Positions 52,721-60,686 of a stretch of 64,000 bases of DNA are shown here, one piece after another. A program made the position numbers and the translations under genes. This stretch comes from Sediminibacterium goheungense (GTDB lineage Bacteria > Bacteroidota > Bacteroidia > Chitinophagales > Chitinophagaceae), in NCBI RefSeq assembly GCF_004361915.1, contig NZ_SNWP01000012.1, positions 62,001 to 126,000 of the forward strand, written 5' to 3'. Each line of letters opens with the position of its first letter. Position 1 is the stretch's first letter. The notes beneath the pieces were generated by a model. That model saw only the letters and a list, made by a program, of their open reading frames with translations. It was not told where the DNA came from and searched no databases.

Positions 52721-53290
52721 TCAAATCTTTATTTTTCTGCGTATACGGCTCAGTCTTTCCTGTGTAATGCCCAGATAGGCTGCTATCTGCGACAGGGGTA
52801 TTTTATCGATGAGCTGGGGTTGCTGTAATAGCAATTGCTGGTAACGTTCTTCGGCTGTCAGGGAAAGGGCTTCGATCACCCTGTTTTCAAGAATGGATAT
52901 ATAGTTTGCGAGGATGTTCTGCGTAATGGTATAGTATTTTTTTTCGGAACATACCTGCTGGAAATCTTTTAATTGACAAACCAGGATTTTGGTATCGGTT
53001 ACCGCTTCGATGGCAAAATTATTGGCCAGTCCTTTCCAAAGCGAGGTAGGGCAGCAGTCAACATCACCTTCGAAAGTAAAGCCGAGGATATAGGCTTTAT
53101 CGTTTTTCCGGATCGAAGTTTTGCAGGCACCGCTGACAATGTAAAAAAAGAAAGAAGGGTGTGAACCGAAGCGTATAATGGTTTCCCCTTTTTTAATGGT
53201 TTTCTCTTTGCCTATTTTCCGGATCACCGAAAAAAAATAGGCCGACTGTTTCTGGGGTATATTGCTGAAGAGGAATTCCGGTGAAATCAT
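52721..53290 (-). CDS. Crp/Fnr-family transcriptional regulator
   Basis: 189 aa. cNMP-binding-type beta-barrel (about 20-115, with KKGETIIRFGSHPSFFFYIV), dimer helix (about 118-140), and a short C-terminal HTH (LSQIAAYLGITQERLSRIRRK). No FNR cluster cysteines at the N-terminus, and the cyclic-nucleotide contact Arg-Ser pair is not evident, so the effector is unknown. It lies 76 bp upstream of the hydrolase gene on the same strand and may regulate it. Confidence 0.92.
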   Translation of the reverse strand: MISPEFLFSNIPQKQSAYFFSVIRKIGKEKTIKKGETIIRFGSHPSFFFYIVSGACKTSIRKNDKAYILGFTFEGDVDCCPTSLWKGLANNFAIEAVTDTKILVCQLKDFQQVCSEKKYYTITQNILANYISILENRVIEALSLTAEERYQQLLLQQPQLIDKIPLSQIAAYLGITQERLSRIRRKIKI

Positions 53291-53396
53291 AGTGGCTGTT
53301 TGGGAGATGGATAGGCTGGATACGAAGTAAAGGAGTTTTGAGGTTATATATACAGGAAGTTGGAATAATATTCACGCTTGTGCAAGATCGGAGTAC

Positions 53397-53430
53397 AACT
53401 TTTGGAAAGTTTCGGAACTTTTCAAAAGTG
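53397..53430. repeat. TCGG-loop hairpin repeat, copy 1
   Basis: Left arm AACTTTTGGAAAGTT (53397-53411), loop TCGG, right arm AACTTTTCAAAAGTG (13 of 15 paired). Followed by AACGTTCACAGG. Lies in the divergent spacer between Crp/Fnr and DUF554. Confidence 0.88.
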
Positions 53431-53462
53431 AACGTTCACAGGCTATTCACTATCTTCACAAC

Positions 53463-54173
53463 ATGCCTCTAGGACCCCTCATCAATACTTTCGCCACCCT
53501 TGTAGGTGCACTATTGGGTGTATGGCTGCGCAGGTATTTGCCTGATGGTCTTAAAAAACAATTGCCCGCTACTTTTGGTCTGCTCTCTTTGGGTATGGGC
53601 GTAATGATGACGGCCAAAACCAGTTTATTGCCACCTGTTATACTGGCCGTTTTGATCGGACATATACTGGGCGAAATTTGTGCATTGGAAAAAAACATAG
53701 AAAGGGCAGCCGTAGGGGTGAATGGATTTTTAGTGAGATGGTTCCCGGCCGATGTGAAAGGAACGGAACAATACTATAAAGACTTTATCAGCGTACTGGT
53801 TTTATTCAGTGCCAGTGGAACGGGTATTTTCGGCGCCATGAATGAGGGTATTACACACGACAGTACGCTCTTAGTAGCCAAAGCCATACTCGATTTTTGT
53901 ACGGCACTGATTTTTGCCACTTCATTGGGTATGATCGTAACCGTTACAGTGATGCCGCAGTTTATGATTTTAATGGGTTTATATTTTCTGGGCCGGTTTA
54001 TTATGCCTTATACAAGTCCTGAACTGATTGCCGATTTTTCAGGCTGTGGTGGTATCATCATGATGGCTACGGGTTTGCGGATATGCCAGATCAAACAGTT
54101 TTCCATTGCCAATATGTTGCCCGCATTACTGATTGTAATGCCCCTTTCTTATTACTGGCGTAGCTGGTTCTGA
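53463..54173 (+). CDS. DUF554 membrane protein
   Basis: 236 aa with six or seven membrane segments. Starts GPLINTFATLVGALLGVWL and continues LPATFGLLSLGMGVMMTAK, typical for DUF554 (YdfK-like) proteins, possible transporters of unknown substrate. Convergent with the cargo-like gene. Confidence 0.92.
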   Translation: MPLGPLINTFATLVGALLGVWLRRYLPDGLKKQLPATFGLLSLGMGVMMTAKTSLLPPVILAVLIGHILGEICALEKNIERAAVGVNGFLVRWFPADVKGTEQYYKDFISVLVLFSASGTGIFGAMNEGITHDSTLLVAKAILDFCTALIFATSLGMIVTVTVMPQFMILMGLYFLGRFIMPYTSPELIADFSGCGGIIMMATGLRICQIKQFSIANMLPALLIVMPLSYYWRSWF

Positions 54174-54177
54174 TGTG

Positions 54178-54290
54178 GGAGGGTGTTTTCTTTACTTTAA
54201 ATGCCAACTTATTCAGCATGAATCTTCGTTGCCCCGTATTAATAGATAATGAACTCATCCGTCTTGTTCCTCAGATACTCTGCACGGAAC
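54178..54290. repeat. Degraded copy of the ~175-bp TIR element
   Basis: Shares the core (ACTTATTCAGCATGAATC, GTATTAATAGATAATGAACT) with the other copies; the left TIR is reduced to GTGGGAGGGTGTTTTC and the right end is diverged (CTCAGATACTCTGC). Located between convergent DUF554 and the cargo-like gene. Confidence 0.8.
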
Positions 54291-54296
54291 TAATAC

Positions 54297-55757
54297 TCAG
54301 TCGGGTGTACTTATGTTTAGTTCCGATGAAGGTCTTCCCAAATAAGTAATGAGTTCGTTAAAAGTACTAGAAAGGTTCATGTCTACAAATTCAGAACCGG
54401 CATTTTTTTCTGCAAATTGCCTGAGGTCATTTTCAGTTAGTAAATCTTTGTTTTGTGAATATTTTTGACCATGGCATTTTTCACTTAAAAAATCGAACAA
54501 TAGCAAGACTGTAGTAAATATTGAATTATTTCTTTCGACTTGAGTTAATAAATAAGGGTCATTGCGATCTGCCTCTGCATCATCGTCCTGGTCAGATTCA
54601 TTCCTGCTAAGAATACTCAGTGCTGTAGTGAGTTTTTTCTTAATGTTTTCATGAATAGGTAAATTTTCTTCAGCATATTGTTTTATAAATCTATGATCAT
54701 CCTCATCAGCGAGATCATAAATTCTCGCCGGATCTAGTAATGTAAGTCTTAAATTCTCAGTGATGACCATTTGAAGGTCAATAATAATATGTCTTTGCAG
54801 ATAGTCAAGAAGTTTATTCATTCCTCTAATTAATGGCTCACGTTGTTCTATCGAATATTCATGATTGTATTTTTTATCAGTAATAAAATCTTTTTCAAAT
54901 TTTAGTAGTTCTTTCCATAGATCATATGAATTACCCTCCACTCTGTCCATGGCAAAAACAGGTAATTTTTGCGATTGCGCATTTGCAGCACTGCTGGCTT
55001 CTGCATGCGGATTATTTATTTGTGGAAATCCTTTGTCATCATGATCATCAAATCCGCCCAGATAGGTTTTGGGGACAATAAATCCGTCTGCAGCGAGTCG
55101 GCCAAGTTTAATGATTTCCGATAATAAACCCATTACACTGTTTGAGGAGAGCGGAGTGGCATAAACCTTGTCGCTTCCGTCGGGGAGAAAAACTCTTTTC
55201 GTAACCCCTTTGCCCGATTTTGTGGCCGATGATATTCCCCTTACAGTGTCTTGGTCTGAGGCAGAAATAGACATTAATGTTTTAAAACGAGCAACATATT
55301 TCATACATTCCTGTTCAATTGCATCCAGCCATGCTTGATTATTGCCATCTTCTCCGGCCTTTTTTGCAATTTTTATTTTACCATAAAGATGTTCGAGTTG
55401 AATTGGGTTCATGTTTTCAAGGATGCTAAAATCTGCTGAGTCAAGGGTGTTGATCTGGCCTATGGGTATTCGCTGAATAACAGGGCTTTCAGTAGTCTTT
55501 GAAGCCTGAATTATTGACAGCTGTTTTTTGCCTGCCATAAGCATATTTCCATTTGCCATCTCTGAATACGCTTTCAGCTGTTTTGATCGAAAATTATTAT
55601 TGGCTAATTCCTGAAGCCGATCCGGATCTATTTTACCGGGATGCCTATCTTTTTTTGTTAGAGTCTGAGCGGATTGGCTGCTCTTGCCTGCGGCATCCTG
55701 TTCTGAATTTGATGCCATTTTTGAAAAGCTAGGGTGCTGATCTGTTTGGTGCATCAT
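54297..55757 (-). CDS. Candidate contractile-injection-system cargo/toxin with degenerate kinase-like core
   Basis: 486 aa, no signal peptide. Residues 1-100 resemble the leader of eCIS-associated polymorphic-toxin-like proteins: Ser/Lys/Gln-rich start, RLQELANNNFRSKQLKAYSE and MANGN (the 'QLKAYxxMAN' pattern), then ESPVIQRIPIG, a xVIQR border. The rest (about 105-480) is predicted alpha/beta. A hinge-like VFAMDRVEGNSYDLW (about 255), then DYLQRHIIIDLQMV and LTLLDPARIYDL (about 325-350), recall a degenerate protein-kinase or phosphotransferase catalytic loop and DFG-like Asp. The C-terminus is helical and acidic. No injection-system structural or immunity gene is near. Leader assignment moderate, kinase reading weak. 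Confidence 0.7.
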   Translation of the reverse strand: MMHQTDQHPSFSKMASNSEQDAAGKSSQSAQTLTKKDRHPGKIDPDRLQELANNNFRSKQLKAYSEMANGNMLMAGKKQLSIIQASKTTESPVIQRIPIGQINTLDSADFSILENMNPIQLEHLYGKIKIAKKAGEDGNNQAWLDAIEQECMKYVARFKTLMSISASDQDTVRGISSATKSGKGVTKRVFLPDGSDKVYATPLSSNSVMGLLSEIIKLGRLAADGFIVPKTYLGGFDDHDDKGFPQINNPHAEASSAANAQSQKLPVFAMDRVEGNSYDLWKELLKFEKDFITDKKYNHEYSIEQREPLIRGMNKLLDYLQRHIIIDLQMVITENLRLTLLDPARIYDLADEDDHRFIKQYAEENLPIHENIKKKLTTALSILSRNESDQDDDAEADRNDPYLLTQVERNNSIFTTVLLLFDFLSEKCHGQKYSQNKDLLTENDLRQFAEKNAGSEFVDMNLSSTFNELITYLGRPSSELNISTPD

Positions 55758-56144
55758 TTCCAGTATTTAGCATTTTAGATGGGCGTATTGACGCCAGATG
55801 TCTGTAAGTTAAGATTTTTATTTTACTGTCTTATTTTTCTCGTTTGTCTGGCTTTTTATAAATGGAGCTTTAAATCTTAAGGGAAGCCTGTTTGGTATCG
55901 CTAATAAACATAACAAATGAAATCGAACAGGGGGTAGTGTATAGGAGTGGTATGTCCTTTTACATCAATCGCAACTGCCTTCCACTTTAGAGTATCATCA
56001 CATCGGTTTAACTATAAATGTATTCCACCGTTAGGTTTGTAAATTACCTGTGTTTCCTCTGCACTAACGTCTCCATTTTTTCACTTGTGGCGATAAATGG
56101 AGACGTTGAGGAAAGCTATCTTCAGAAAAGTAAAGTTAATGCGC
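55758..56144. other. Intergenic region of 387 bp
   Basis: Between two minus-strand genes. It holds one good hairpin at 56066-56107 and no coding-like ORF. A promoter for the cargo-like gene should lie just right of 55757, but I see no convincing box. Confidence 0.6.
56066..56107. repeat. 13-bp inverted repeat
   Basis: AACGTCTCCATTT (56066-56078) and AAATGGAGACGTT (56095-56107), perfect, 16-nt loop. Located 38 bp after the stop codon of the small exported protein gene; could be its terminator although the T-tract is poor. Confidence 0.8.
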
Positions 56145-56468
56145 TTATTTTGAATAAGTAATTACCAGATCATATTTAAATCCGGGGTAGTTATTTGCTG
56201 TATAAAATTTTTCAGGCTCAGGTGTTGCAGTAAAAGTCACTGAAATGATTTTGAATTTTGGATTTTGTTTGAGCCATTCATTTGCTTCATTTTCTGCTTC
56301 CAGAATGGTTCTCTTTTGGCTAAAGGCTTTCAGTTGAACTTTAGGATAGCCGCTTATATCACTCGAAGCTAAAATATCCTGTTTTTTGCCTGATTCAGCA
56401 AAAGCACTCACTGCTATTGCAAATACAACTAATACGCATACGATGATAAAATTTAAGTTCCGTTTCAT
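56145..56468 (-). CDS. Hypothetical small exported protein
   Basis: 107 aa. Signal peptide MKRNLNFIIVCVLVVFAIAVSAFA. The mature ~80 residues have a beta-alpha-beta-like pattern: EAENEANEWLKQNPKFKIISVTFT, described here by its core, and a C-terminal YDLVITYSK strand. No family recognised. Isolated in repeat-rich DNA. Confidence 0.7.
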   Translation of the reverse strand: MKRNLNFIIVCVLVVFAIAVSAFAESGKKQDILASSDISGYPKVQLKAFSQKRTILEAENEANEWLKQNPKFKIISVTFTATPEPEKFYTANNYPGFKYDLVITYSK

Positions 56469-57281
56469 TTTAAATTGGTTTAAGATTATTTAATATTTGA
56501 TTGTGCCCAGATCTGAAACGCAGGTAATCCCCACAAAGATCGTATGTGTATACCTGTGGTAACAGGGGAAAAATCCCTTTTTATAAGGGTTTTTTCCCCT
56601 TGTATTTTTTATGCATCAATGAGTGGGTAATCCAAGCCAGATATTTTTCTCGGGTTATTATTATCAATAGAATGTACCTATAGGTAAACTTTGCGGAGAA
56701 GCAATAGTGCGAATGATACCTGTGTAACCATAATTCAATCACAGCTGTTTTCCTCCTACATACTACAGTACTAGAACAGCCTACCAACAGGGCATAACAT
56801 CATTTTAGTGTTGAACTGTGTTGATGCTGTGTTGTTGATGTGTTGTTGATGTGTTGTTGGTTCGAGTAAAGCCCTGATAATAAGCGAATTAGGTTGGGGT
56901 GGTTTTTTGTGAAAAAATGGCTGTTACCGGGCAGTCATTTTCGAAGATTTTCGAAGCTTTTCTAAAGGTTATATGCCCTGAATAGATCCTCTTTTTTCCT
57001 ACTGATGTGGTCATTATAAGGAGCCCCCACTGGATAGTTGGAAATTGCAAGCCTGACTTACGTATAGTCGAAGGGAAGGGCTTTGTTGTATAGCTTGTCT
57101 TTGTTTATGGGTAATTGCCGTATCAGTATCACTTTTCGGAATTTTTCAAAACTTAGTTTTCGCGTTTTGGAGAGATTCGCTGAAAGGAATTTGTAGTACG
57201 ATATATGGAAGAAAAATAAGTGGAAAATGAAAAATATTATCTTTAATAGTCAACTATAATTGTATACATAATGGAAATATA
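56469..57281. other. Intergenic region of 813 bp
   Basis: Divergent spacer. It contains a small tandem repeat (56829-56861), and two stretches related to the TCGG hairpin: GATTTTCGAAGCTTTTC near 56950 and CTTTTCGGAATTTTTCAAAA near 57139, both degraded. A short minus-strand frame at 56581-56787 lacks coding character. Confidence 0.6.
56829..56861. repeat. Tandem repeat, 3 x 11 bp
   Basis: Unit GTGTTGTTGAT repeated three times (last copy with GGT end). No known function. Confidence 0.85.
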
Positions 57282-57956
57282 ATGGAACAGAGGGAAGATT
57301 TAATTATAAAATTAACCGAAGGTTATTCTAGCCAATCTAAGCAGGTGAATAATATTTGGGTCGTATTAATGATTGTTTCAATTTTCGGATTGACAGGACA
57401 GGCTGATGACAAAGGAAAAATTGCATTACCTTTTACTTTAGGTCAGGTAAGTGCCGGAGATTTTTATACAATTTCTATAGTGCTATTATCTGTTATAATG
57501 ATCGCTTTTTCATCTGCTGTTGCTCAAACAATCAGGACCTGGTTGTTAATACAGAAAAAGATCGATTCATATAGTAAAGATGAATTTGTAAAATACGATA
57601 TGAAAGATGTGGTAAATAGTCTGGCAATTTTCACATACAATCGTGTTTCCTCAATAAGTTATTTACTTTCTGATGTAGAAAAATCTGTTAAACAGAAAAT
57701 AATATCCCGGATAATAATTTTGTTAAAAAGAATACTTTACCTGGTGTTGAAAATTTTTACGTTTGCTTTTTTATATTTTCTGCCTATCAGAACGATCATT
57801 TATTGTCTGGAACAAAAAAGTAAATATCGTGATATTGGAATTCTCAGTATCCCTCATCCAGTTATTTTATCTCTTGCTATTTTGGCAATTTTATCGGTTG
57901 TAATGATTCTGATTAATGATATTGTTTACATGACTAAGGCAATCAGAAAGATATAA
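57282..57956 (+). CDS. Hypothetical membrane protein
   Basis: 224 aa, four predicted membrane segments: about 24-40, 60-82, 145-172 and 190-215. Basic cytosolic loop between 2 and 3 (IQKKIDSYSKDEFVKYDMKD) and basic ends. AT-rich codons set it apart from core genes. No family recognised and no obvious partner; in this context it could be an immunity-like or regulatory membrane protein, but there is no direct evidence. Confidence 0.72.
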   Translation: MEQREDLIIKLTEGYSSQSKQVNNIWVVLMIVSIFGLTGQADDKGKIALPFTLGQVSAGDFYTISIVLLSVIMIAFSSAVAQTIRTWLLIQKKIDSYSKDEFVKYDMKDVVNSLAIFTYNRVSSISYLLSDVEKSVKQKIISRIIILLKRILYLVLKIFTFAFLYFLPIRTIIYCLEQKSKYRDIGILSIPHPVILSLAILAILSVVMILINDIVYMTKAIRKI

Positions 57957-57988
57957 GCAGCTTTTTTAAAAGGATATTTCTGAATACT

Positions 57989-58090
57989 CGCCGATGGGGT
58001 AGCAGGAAATGGAGTAGTGGGATTAATTAGTGCCCCTGTTTATGAGGTGCCAGCTGTTTATATGGGTGGTTGCTTTGCAAGATGGTTAAG
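57989..58090. repeat. ~100-bp dispersed repeat, copy 1
   Basis: Starts GCCGATGGGGTAGCAGGAAA and includes CTGTTTATGAGGTGCCAG; about 80% identical to 62230-62335. Both copies lead into a TCGG-type hairpin. Confidence 0.82.
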
Positions 58091-58113
58091 TAATTACTTG
58101 CCCGCCGTAGTAC

Positions 58114-58146
58114 AACATTTGAAAAGTCTTGGAACTTTCCAAATGT
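58114..58146. repeat. TCGG-loop hairpin repeat, diverged copy
   Basis: AACATTTGAAAAGTC and GGAACTTTCCAAATGT flank a CTT-like loop; followed by GAATGCTCACAG as in copy 1. Confidence 0.75.
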
Positions 58147-58167
58147 GAATGCTCACAGAATCTGCAG

Positions 58168-58390
58168 AGAAGTAAAAGCAGAGACCCTTCGTCGCAGATC
58201 CGATCTGCGATCGGAATGCTCCTCAGGGTGACGGATAAGGCTGTAGAGAGAGGCTTGCTGCTGTGATTGGCAAAGCCAATCACAGCAGCTTTTTTACCCC
58301 CTCCCAACGAATCGTCACCCTGAGGTTTATCCTGAATGAAATGAAGGAAGCATTCCGACGATAGTCGGAAATTGCGACGAAGGGTCTTTT
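58168..58390. repeat. Long inverted repeat with internal terminator
   Basis: Outer arms AGACCCTTCGTCGCA (about 58168) and TGCGACGAAGGGTCT (about 58375) and inner arms CTCAGGGTGACG and CGTCACCCTGAG pair over ~220 bp. The centre is a strong hairpin (58256-58288). Confidence 0.85.
58256..58294 (+). terminator. Intrinsic-terminator-like hairpin
   Basis: Perfect 15-bp stem GCTGCTGTGATTGGC with GCCAATCACAGCAGC, AAA loop, then six T. No gene ends just upstream; the nearest is the membrane-protein gene 300 bp left. Confidence 0.9.
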
Positions 58391-58435
58391 GTTGCGCAGC
58401 CTGTTTTGTTTATGGGTACTTACCCTCCTCAGTAC

Positions 58436-58469
58436 AACTTTTGGAAAGTTTCGGAACTTTTCAAAAGTT
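58436..58469. repeat. TCGG-loop hairpin repeat, copy 2
   Basis: AACTTTTGGAAAGTT, loop TCGG, AACTTTTCAAAAGTT (one mismatch). It directly adjoins the TIR-element copy at 58481. Confidence 0.9.
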
Positions 58470-58480
58470 AATACTCATTC

Positions 58481-58590
58481 AATGCCAACTTATTCAGCAT
58501 GAATGTTCTTTGCCCCGTATTAATAGATAATGAACTCATGCGAGCTTGTCGCAGAGTTCCTCGTTCCTCGGAGACGCTACGGAGAATAAA
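58481..58590. repeat. Partial copy of the ~175-bp TIR element
   Basis: Core (ACTTATTCAGCATGAATG, GTATTAATAGATAATGAACT) plus right TIR at 58550-58586; left TIR missing, its place taken by the TCGG hairpin. Confidence 0.88.
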
Positions 58591-58681
58591 AATAGATTAA
58601 TTTAAAAGCATAAGTTTATGTAGTATTTTAATGCCATGAAAAAACAGTCTTAAAAACTGTTTGAACAAAAAATAATAACCA

Positions 58682-59731
58682 ATGCAAGAAACCAACCCTT
58701 CCGAACAGACTGCCAACAGTGCTGTGAATGCAACAAGTCAAAGTAATTACACACAGCAGTATAGTGTGGGTAAAAATGTAAAAGGAGAAGTCATTGAAAC
58801 GAAACTCATTAATGGGTTCCCATACTGGCGTTTAGTATTAGCGAATAGTGAACCTAATGAATATCAGAAATTTCAAGAGACTATCGACATCAATGGGAAG
58901 ACTGATACAAAATTTAAAGCAATAGCTGCAATGCCGGAACTTTCCTACAATGGAACAGTTGCATATGTTGTTGTACTTACTGAAGATGGGCAGGTTGGCT
59001 TTCTCTATCAGGAAACTACCTATACAACATGGAGATGGTATGGACTTATGCAAAATAAACCTGGTTATCTCGGCTACTTTACCTGGATAGCCGTAAATAA
59101 TGGCGATAAAGGAAATGCACAAGTGGTTTTGATTAATGATACAGGAACGCCTGCTTTACTCTGGCAAGACAATGTAACCGGTAACTGGACATGGGACTGG
59201 TTACCTCCTAACCAAAAGGTTAATCCACCAAATTATGATTTGCATCTTACTACTGTGCAAATAGGAGAGGGTAATAATGGGAATTTACAGGCTATATTCA
59301 CCGGTCAGGATGGGAAAGCCTATTTAATATGGCAAGACAATTTTACCGGTACCTGGACGAATTTCGGCAAGCTTCCTGGCGACCCCCAAGATCCGAATTC
59401 TTTTTTTACTTTGATTCAGCTGGCTTATGGCAACAATAATAACTTACAGTGTGTGTGTCAGGACGAAAATAATATGCTTTATTTAATTTGGCAGGATAGC
59501 GGTAGTGGTATATGGAACTGGTATGGAGCATTACCTATTTCACTTAATCTGATACACAAACCCATCATATCTTATATGCTCAAAGAAAGCGGTGATACAT
59601 TAAGCCTCTTGATTGTTTACGAATCGGATAGTGCTGATGGATATGAGATCTATAAAATATTGCAGAATGCTAAGGGAGACTGGACATGGGAAGGTCGTTA
59701 TAAAACAACAGATAATCCTTACCCATCGTAG
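58682..59731 (+). CDS. Tectonin/PLL-like beta-propeller lectin
   Basis: 349 aa, no signal peptide; the first 40 residues are polar and flexible (Ser/Asn/Thr/Gln). From about residue 85 come five or six repeats of ~45-50 aa with the pattern: hydrophobic strand, D/N-G, YLIWQDN or LLWQDN, xTGxWTxxxxLP, e.g. ALLWQDNVTGNWTWDWLP, YLIWQDNFTGTWTNFGKLP, YLIWQDSGSGIWNWYGALP. This is like tectonin or Photorhabdus PLL-type propellers, which bind fucosylated or methylated sugars. Lack of a signal suggests release by lysis, a type VI/IX route, or injection; that part is inference. Confidence 0.75.
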   Translation: MQETNPSEQTANSAVNATSQSNYTQQYSVGKNVKGEVIETKLINGFPYWRLVLANSEPNEYQKFQETIDINGKTDTKFKAIAAMPELSYNGTVAYVVVLTEDGQVGFLYQETTYTTWRWYGLMQNKPGYLGYFTWIAVNNGDKGNAQVVLINDTGTPALLWQDNVTGNWTWDWLPPNQKVNPPNYDLHLTTVQIGEGNNGNLQAIFTGQDGKAYLIWQDNFTGTWTNFGKLPGDPQDPNSFFTLIQLAYGNNNNLQCVCQDENNMLYLIWQDSGSGIWNWYGALPISLNLIHKPIISYMLKESGDTLSLLIVYESDSADGYEIYKILQNAKGDWTWEGRYKTTDNPYPS

Positions 59732-59784
59732 TTAGGTAAATTTATTTCTCCTCGACATCCAGGGTGTGTCAATTTGTGATTGGG

Positions 59785-59940
59785 TTTCCCCAGAGTCTGC
59801 GTGTTATACATCTGGGGTGTTTCATTTACTTTGAATACCGACTTATCCAGAACGAATTTTCTTTGTTCGCTATTAATAGATAATGAACGCATGCGGGAGT
59901 GTCGCAGATTCCCTCGTACCTCGGAGACTCTGCGGAGAAC
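59785..59940. mobile_element. ~156-bp copy of the TIR element
   Basis: Left TIR shortened to TTTCCCCAGAGTCTGCG (59786-59802), complete right TIR 59903-59939, core AGAACGAATTTTCTTTG and TATTAATAGATAATGAACG. Followed directly by a truncated TCGG-type hairpin (59941-59967). Confidence 0.85.
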
Positions 59941-59978
59941 AAAAGTTTCGGAATTTTTCAAAAGTTAAATATCATAGC

Positions 59979-60539
59979 TTACTTTTTTATGAATTTCAAT
60001 GTTCTCAATGCTTTTAATACTTTCTTTTCATTTTCCGGCTGCAGGTTTTCGCCGTACAGGTTGAAACGATCAATTGATGGGCCAGATGACCAAAGACTGT
60101 CAATATAAATACCTGTGGTGCCGATGCCGGATTTTCTTGGGTAAACAATTTTAGCGGCATACCCACTGATGGTATCCCACGATACATTGTTTTTTCGGAA
60201 TTTATCGGGATCAGTCAGGTGTTTATCTTTCACAAATATAATTGCATTGACATCGATCATATTGGTATCCAATGAATTAATCAAGCTACTGTCAAGTATT
60301 GTGATGTCCGATTCATATAGTTTATTTGAATACCAGCCAAGGTCGAAGCTTATTGTATCTCTATCGTCAAGGGCAATGCTACCTACATAACTATCAATAC
60401 CTGTTTTCTTTATTTTTTGCCATGATTGTGGTACTTGAATGGTAAAGGAGCCAAAGTCTAAAATTTTTGTGTCGGCATTGTTTGGGTGATTGCATGCCGA
60501 AAGCAGCATTATTAAATATACAACGACAGATTTACGCAT
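59979..60539 (-). CDS. Hypothetical lipoprotein
   Basis: 186 aa. Lipoprotein signal MRKSVVVYLIMLLSAC (Cys16). Mature part has a beta-rich start (ILDFGSFTIQVPQSWQKIK), reminiscent of PsbP/LpqN-like 'fit to a membrane-anchored beta-sandwich' proteins, and a helical end (NEKKVLKALRTLKFIKK). A C11 tract lies 45 bp upstream of the start codon. Function unknown. Confidence 0.78.
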   Translation of the reverse strand: MRKSVVVYLIMLLSACNHPNNADTKILDFGSFTIQVPQSWQKIKKTGIDSYVGSIALDDRDTISFDLGWYSNKLYESDITILDSSLINSLDTNMIDVNAIIFVKDKHLTDPDKFRKNNVSWDTISGYAAKIVYPRKSGIGTTGIYIDSLWSSGPSIDRFNLYGENLQPENEKKVLKALRTLKFIKK

Positions 60540-60584
60540 ACCTAAAAATAGACTACTAATAGTAAAATAGTATTCTTGTTTTTA

Positions 60585-60621
60585 CCCCCCCCCCCTTCTT
60601 TCACCTCCGGTGATAGAAGGA
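60585..60621. repeat. C11 homopolymer tract next to a hairpin
   Basis: Eleven C at 60585-60595 (G11 for the minus-strand lipoprotein promoter region), adjoining hairpin CCTTCTTTCACC / GGTGATAGAAGG (60594-60621). Confidence 0.85.
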
Positions 60622-60686
60622 GAGGATGGAGGGAGCACCCTGCGAAGAAGGAAGATGTTGTTGGGGATACGCTTCGAAGAAGAAAT

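Larger units (their letters stand above)
57957..58681. other. Intergenic region of 725 bp, composite of repeats
   Basis: Holds, left to right: a ~100-bp repeat shared with 62.2 kb (57989-58090), a diverged TCGG hairpin (58114-58146), a ~225-bp inverted repeat with a terminator in its centre (58168-58390), a TCGG hairpin (58436-58469) and a partial TIR element (58481-58590). No coding-like ORF. Confidence 0.8.

Noticed and set aside
56581..56787. 68-codon minus-strand frame
   Set aside because: No signal, domain or conserved start; AT-rich composition equal to the surrounding spacer.
58086..58307. 73-codon minus-strand frame
   Set aside because: Consists of the hairpin repeat and one arm of the long inverted repeat.
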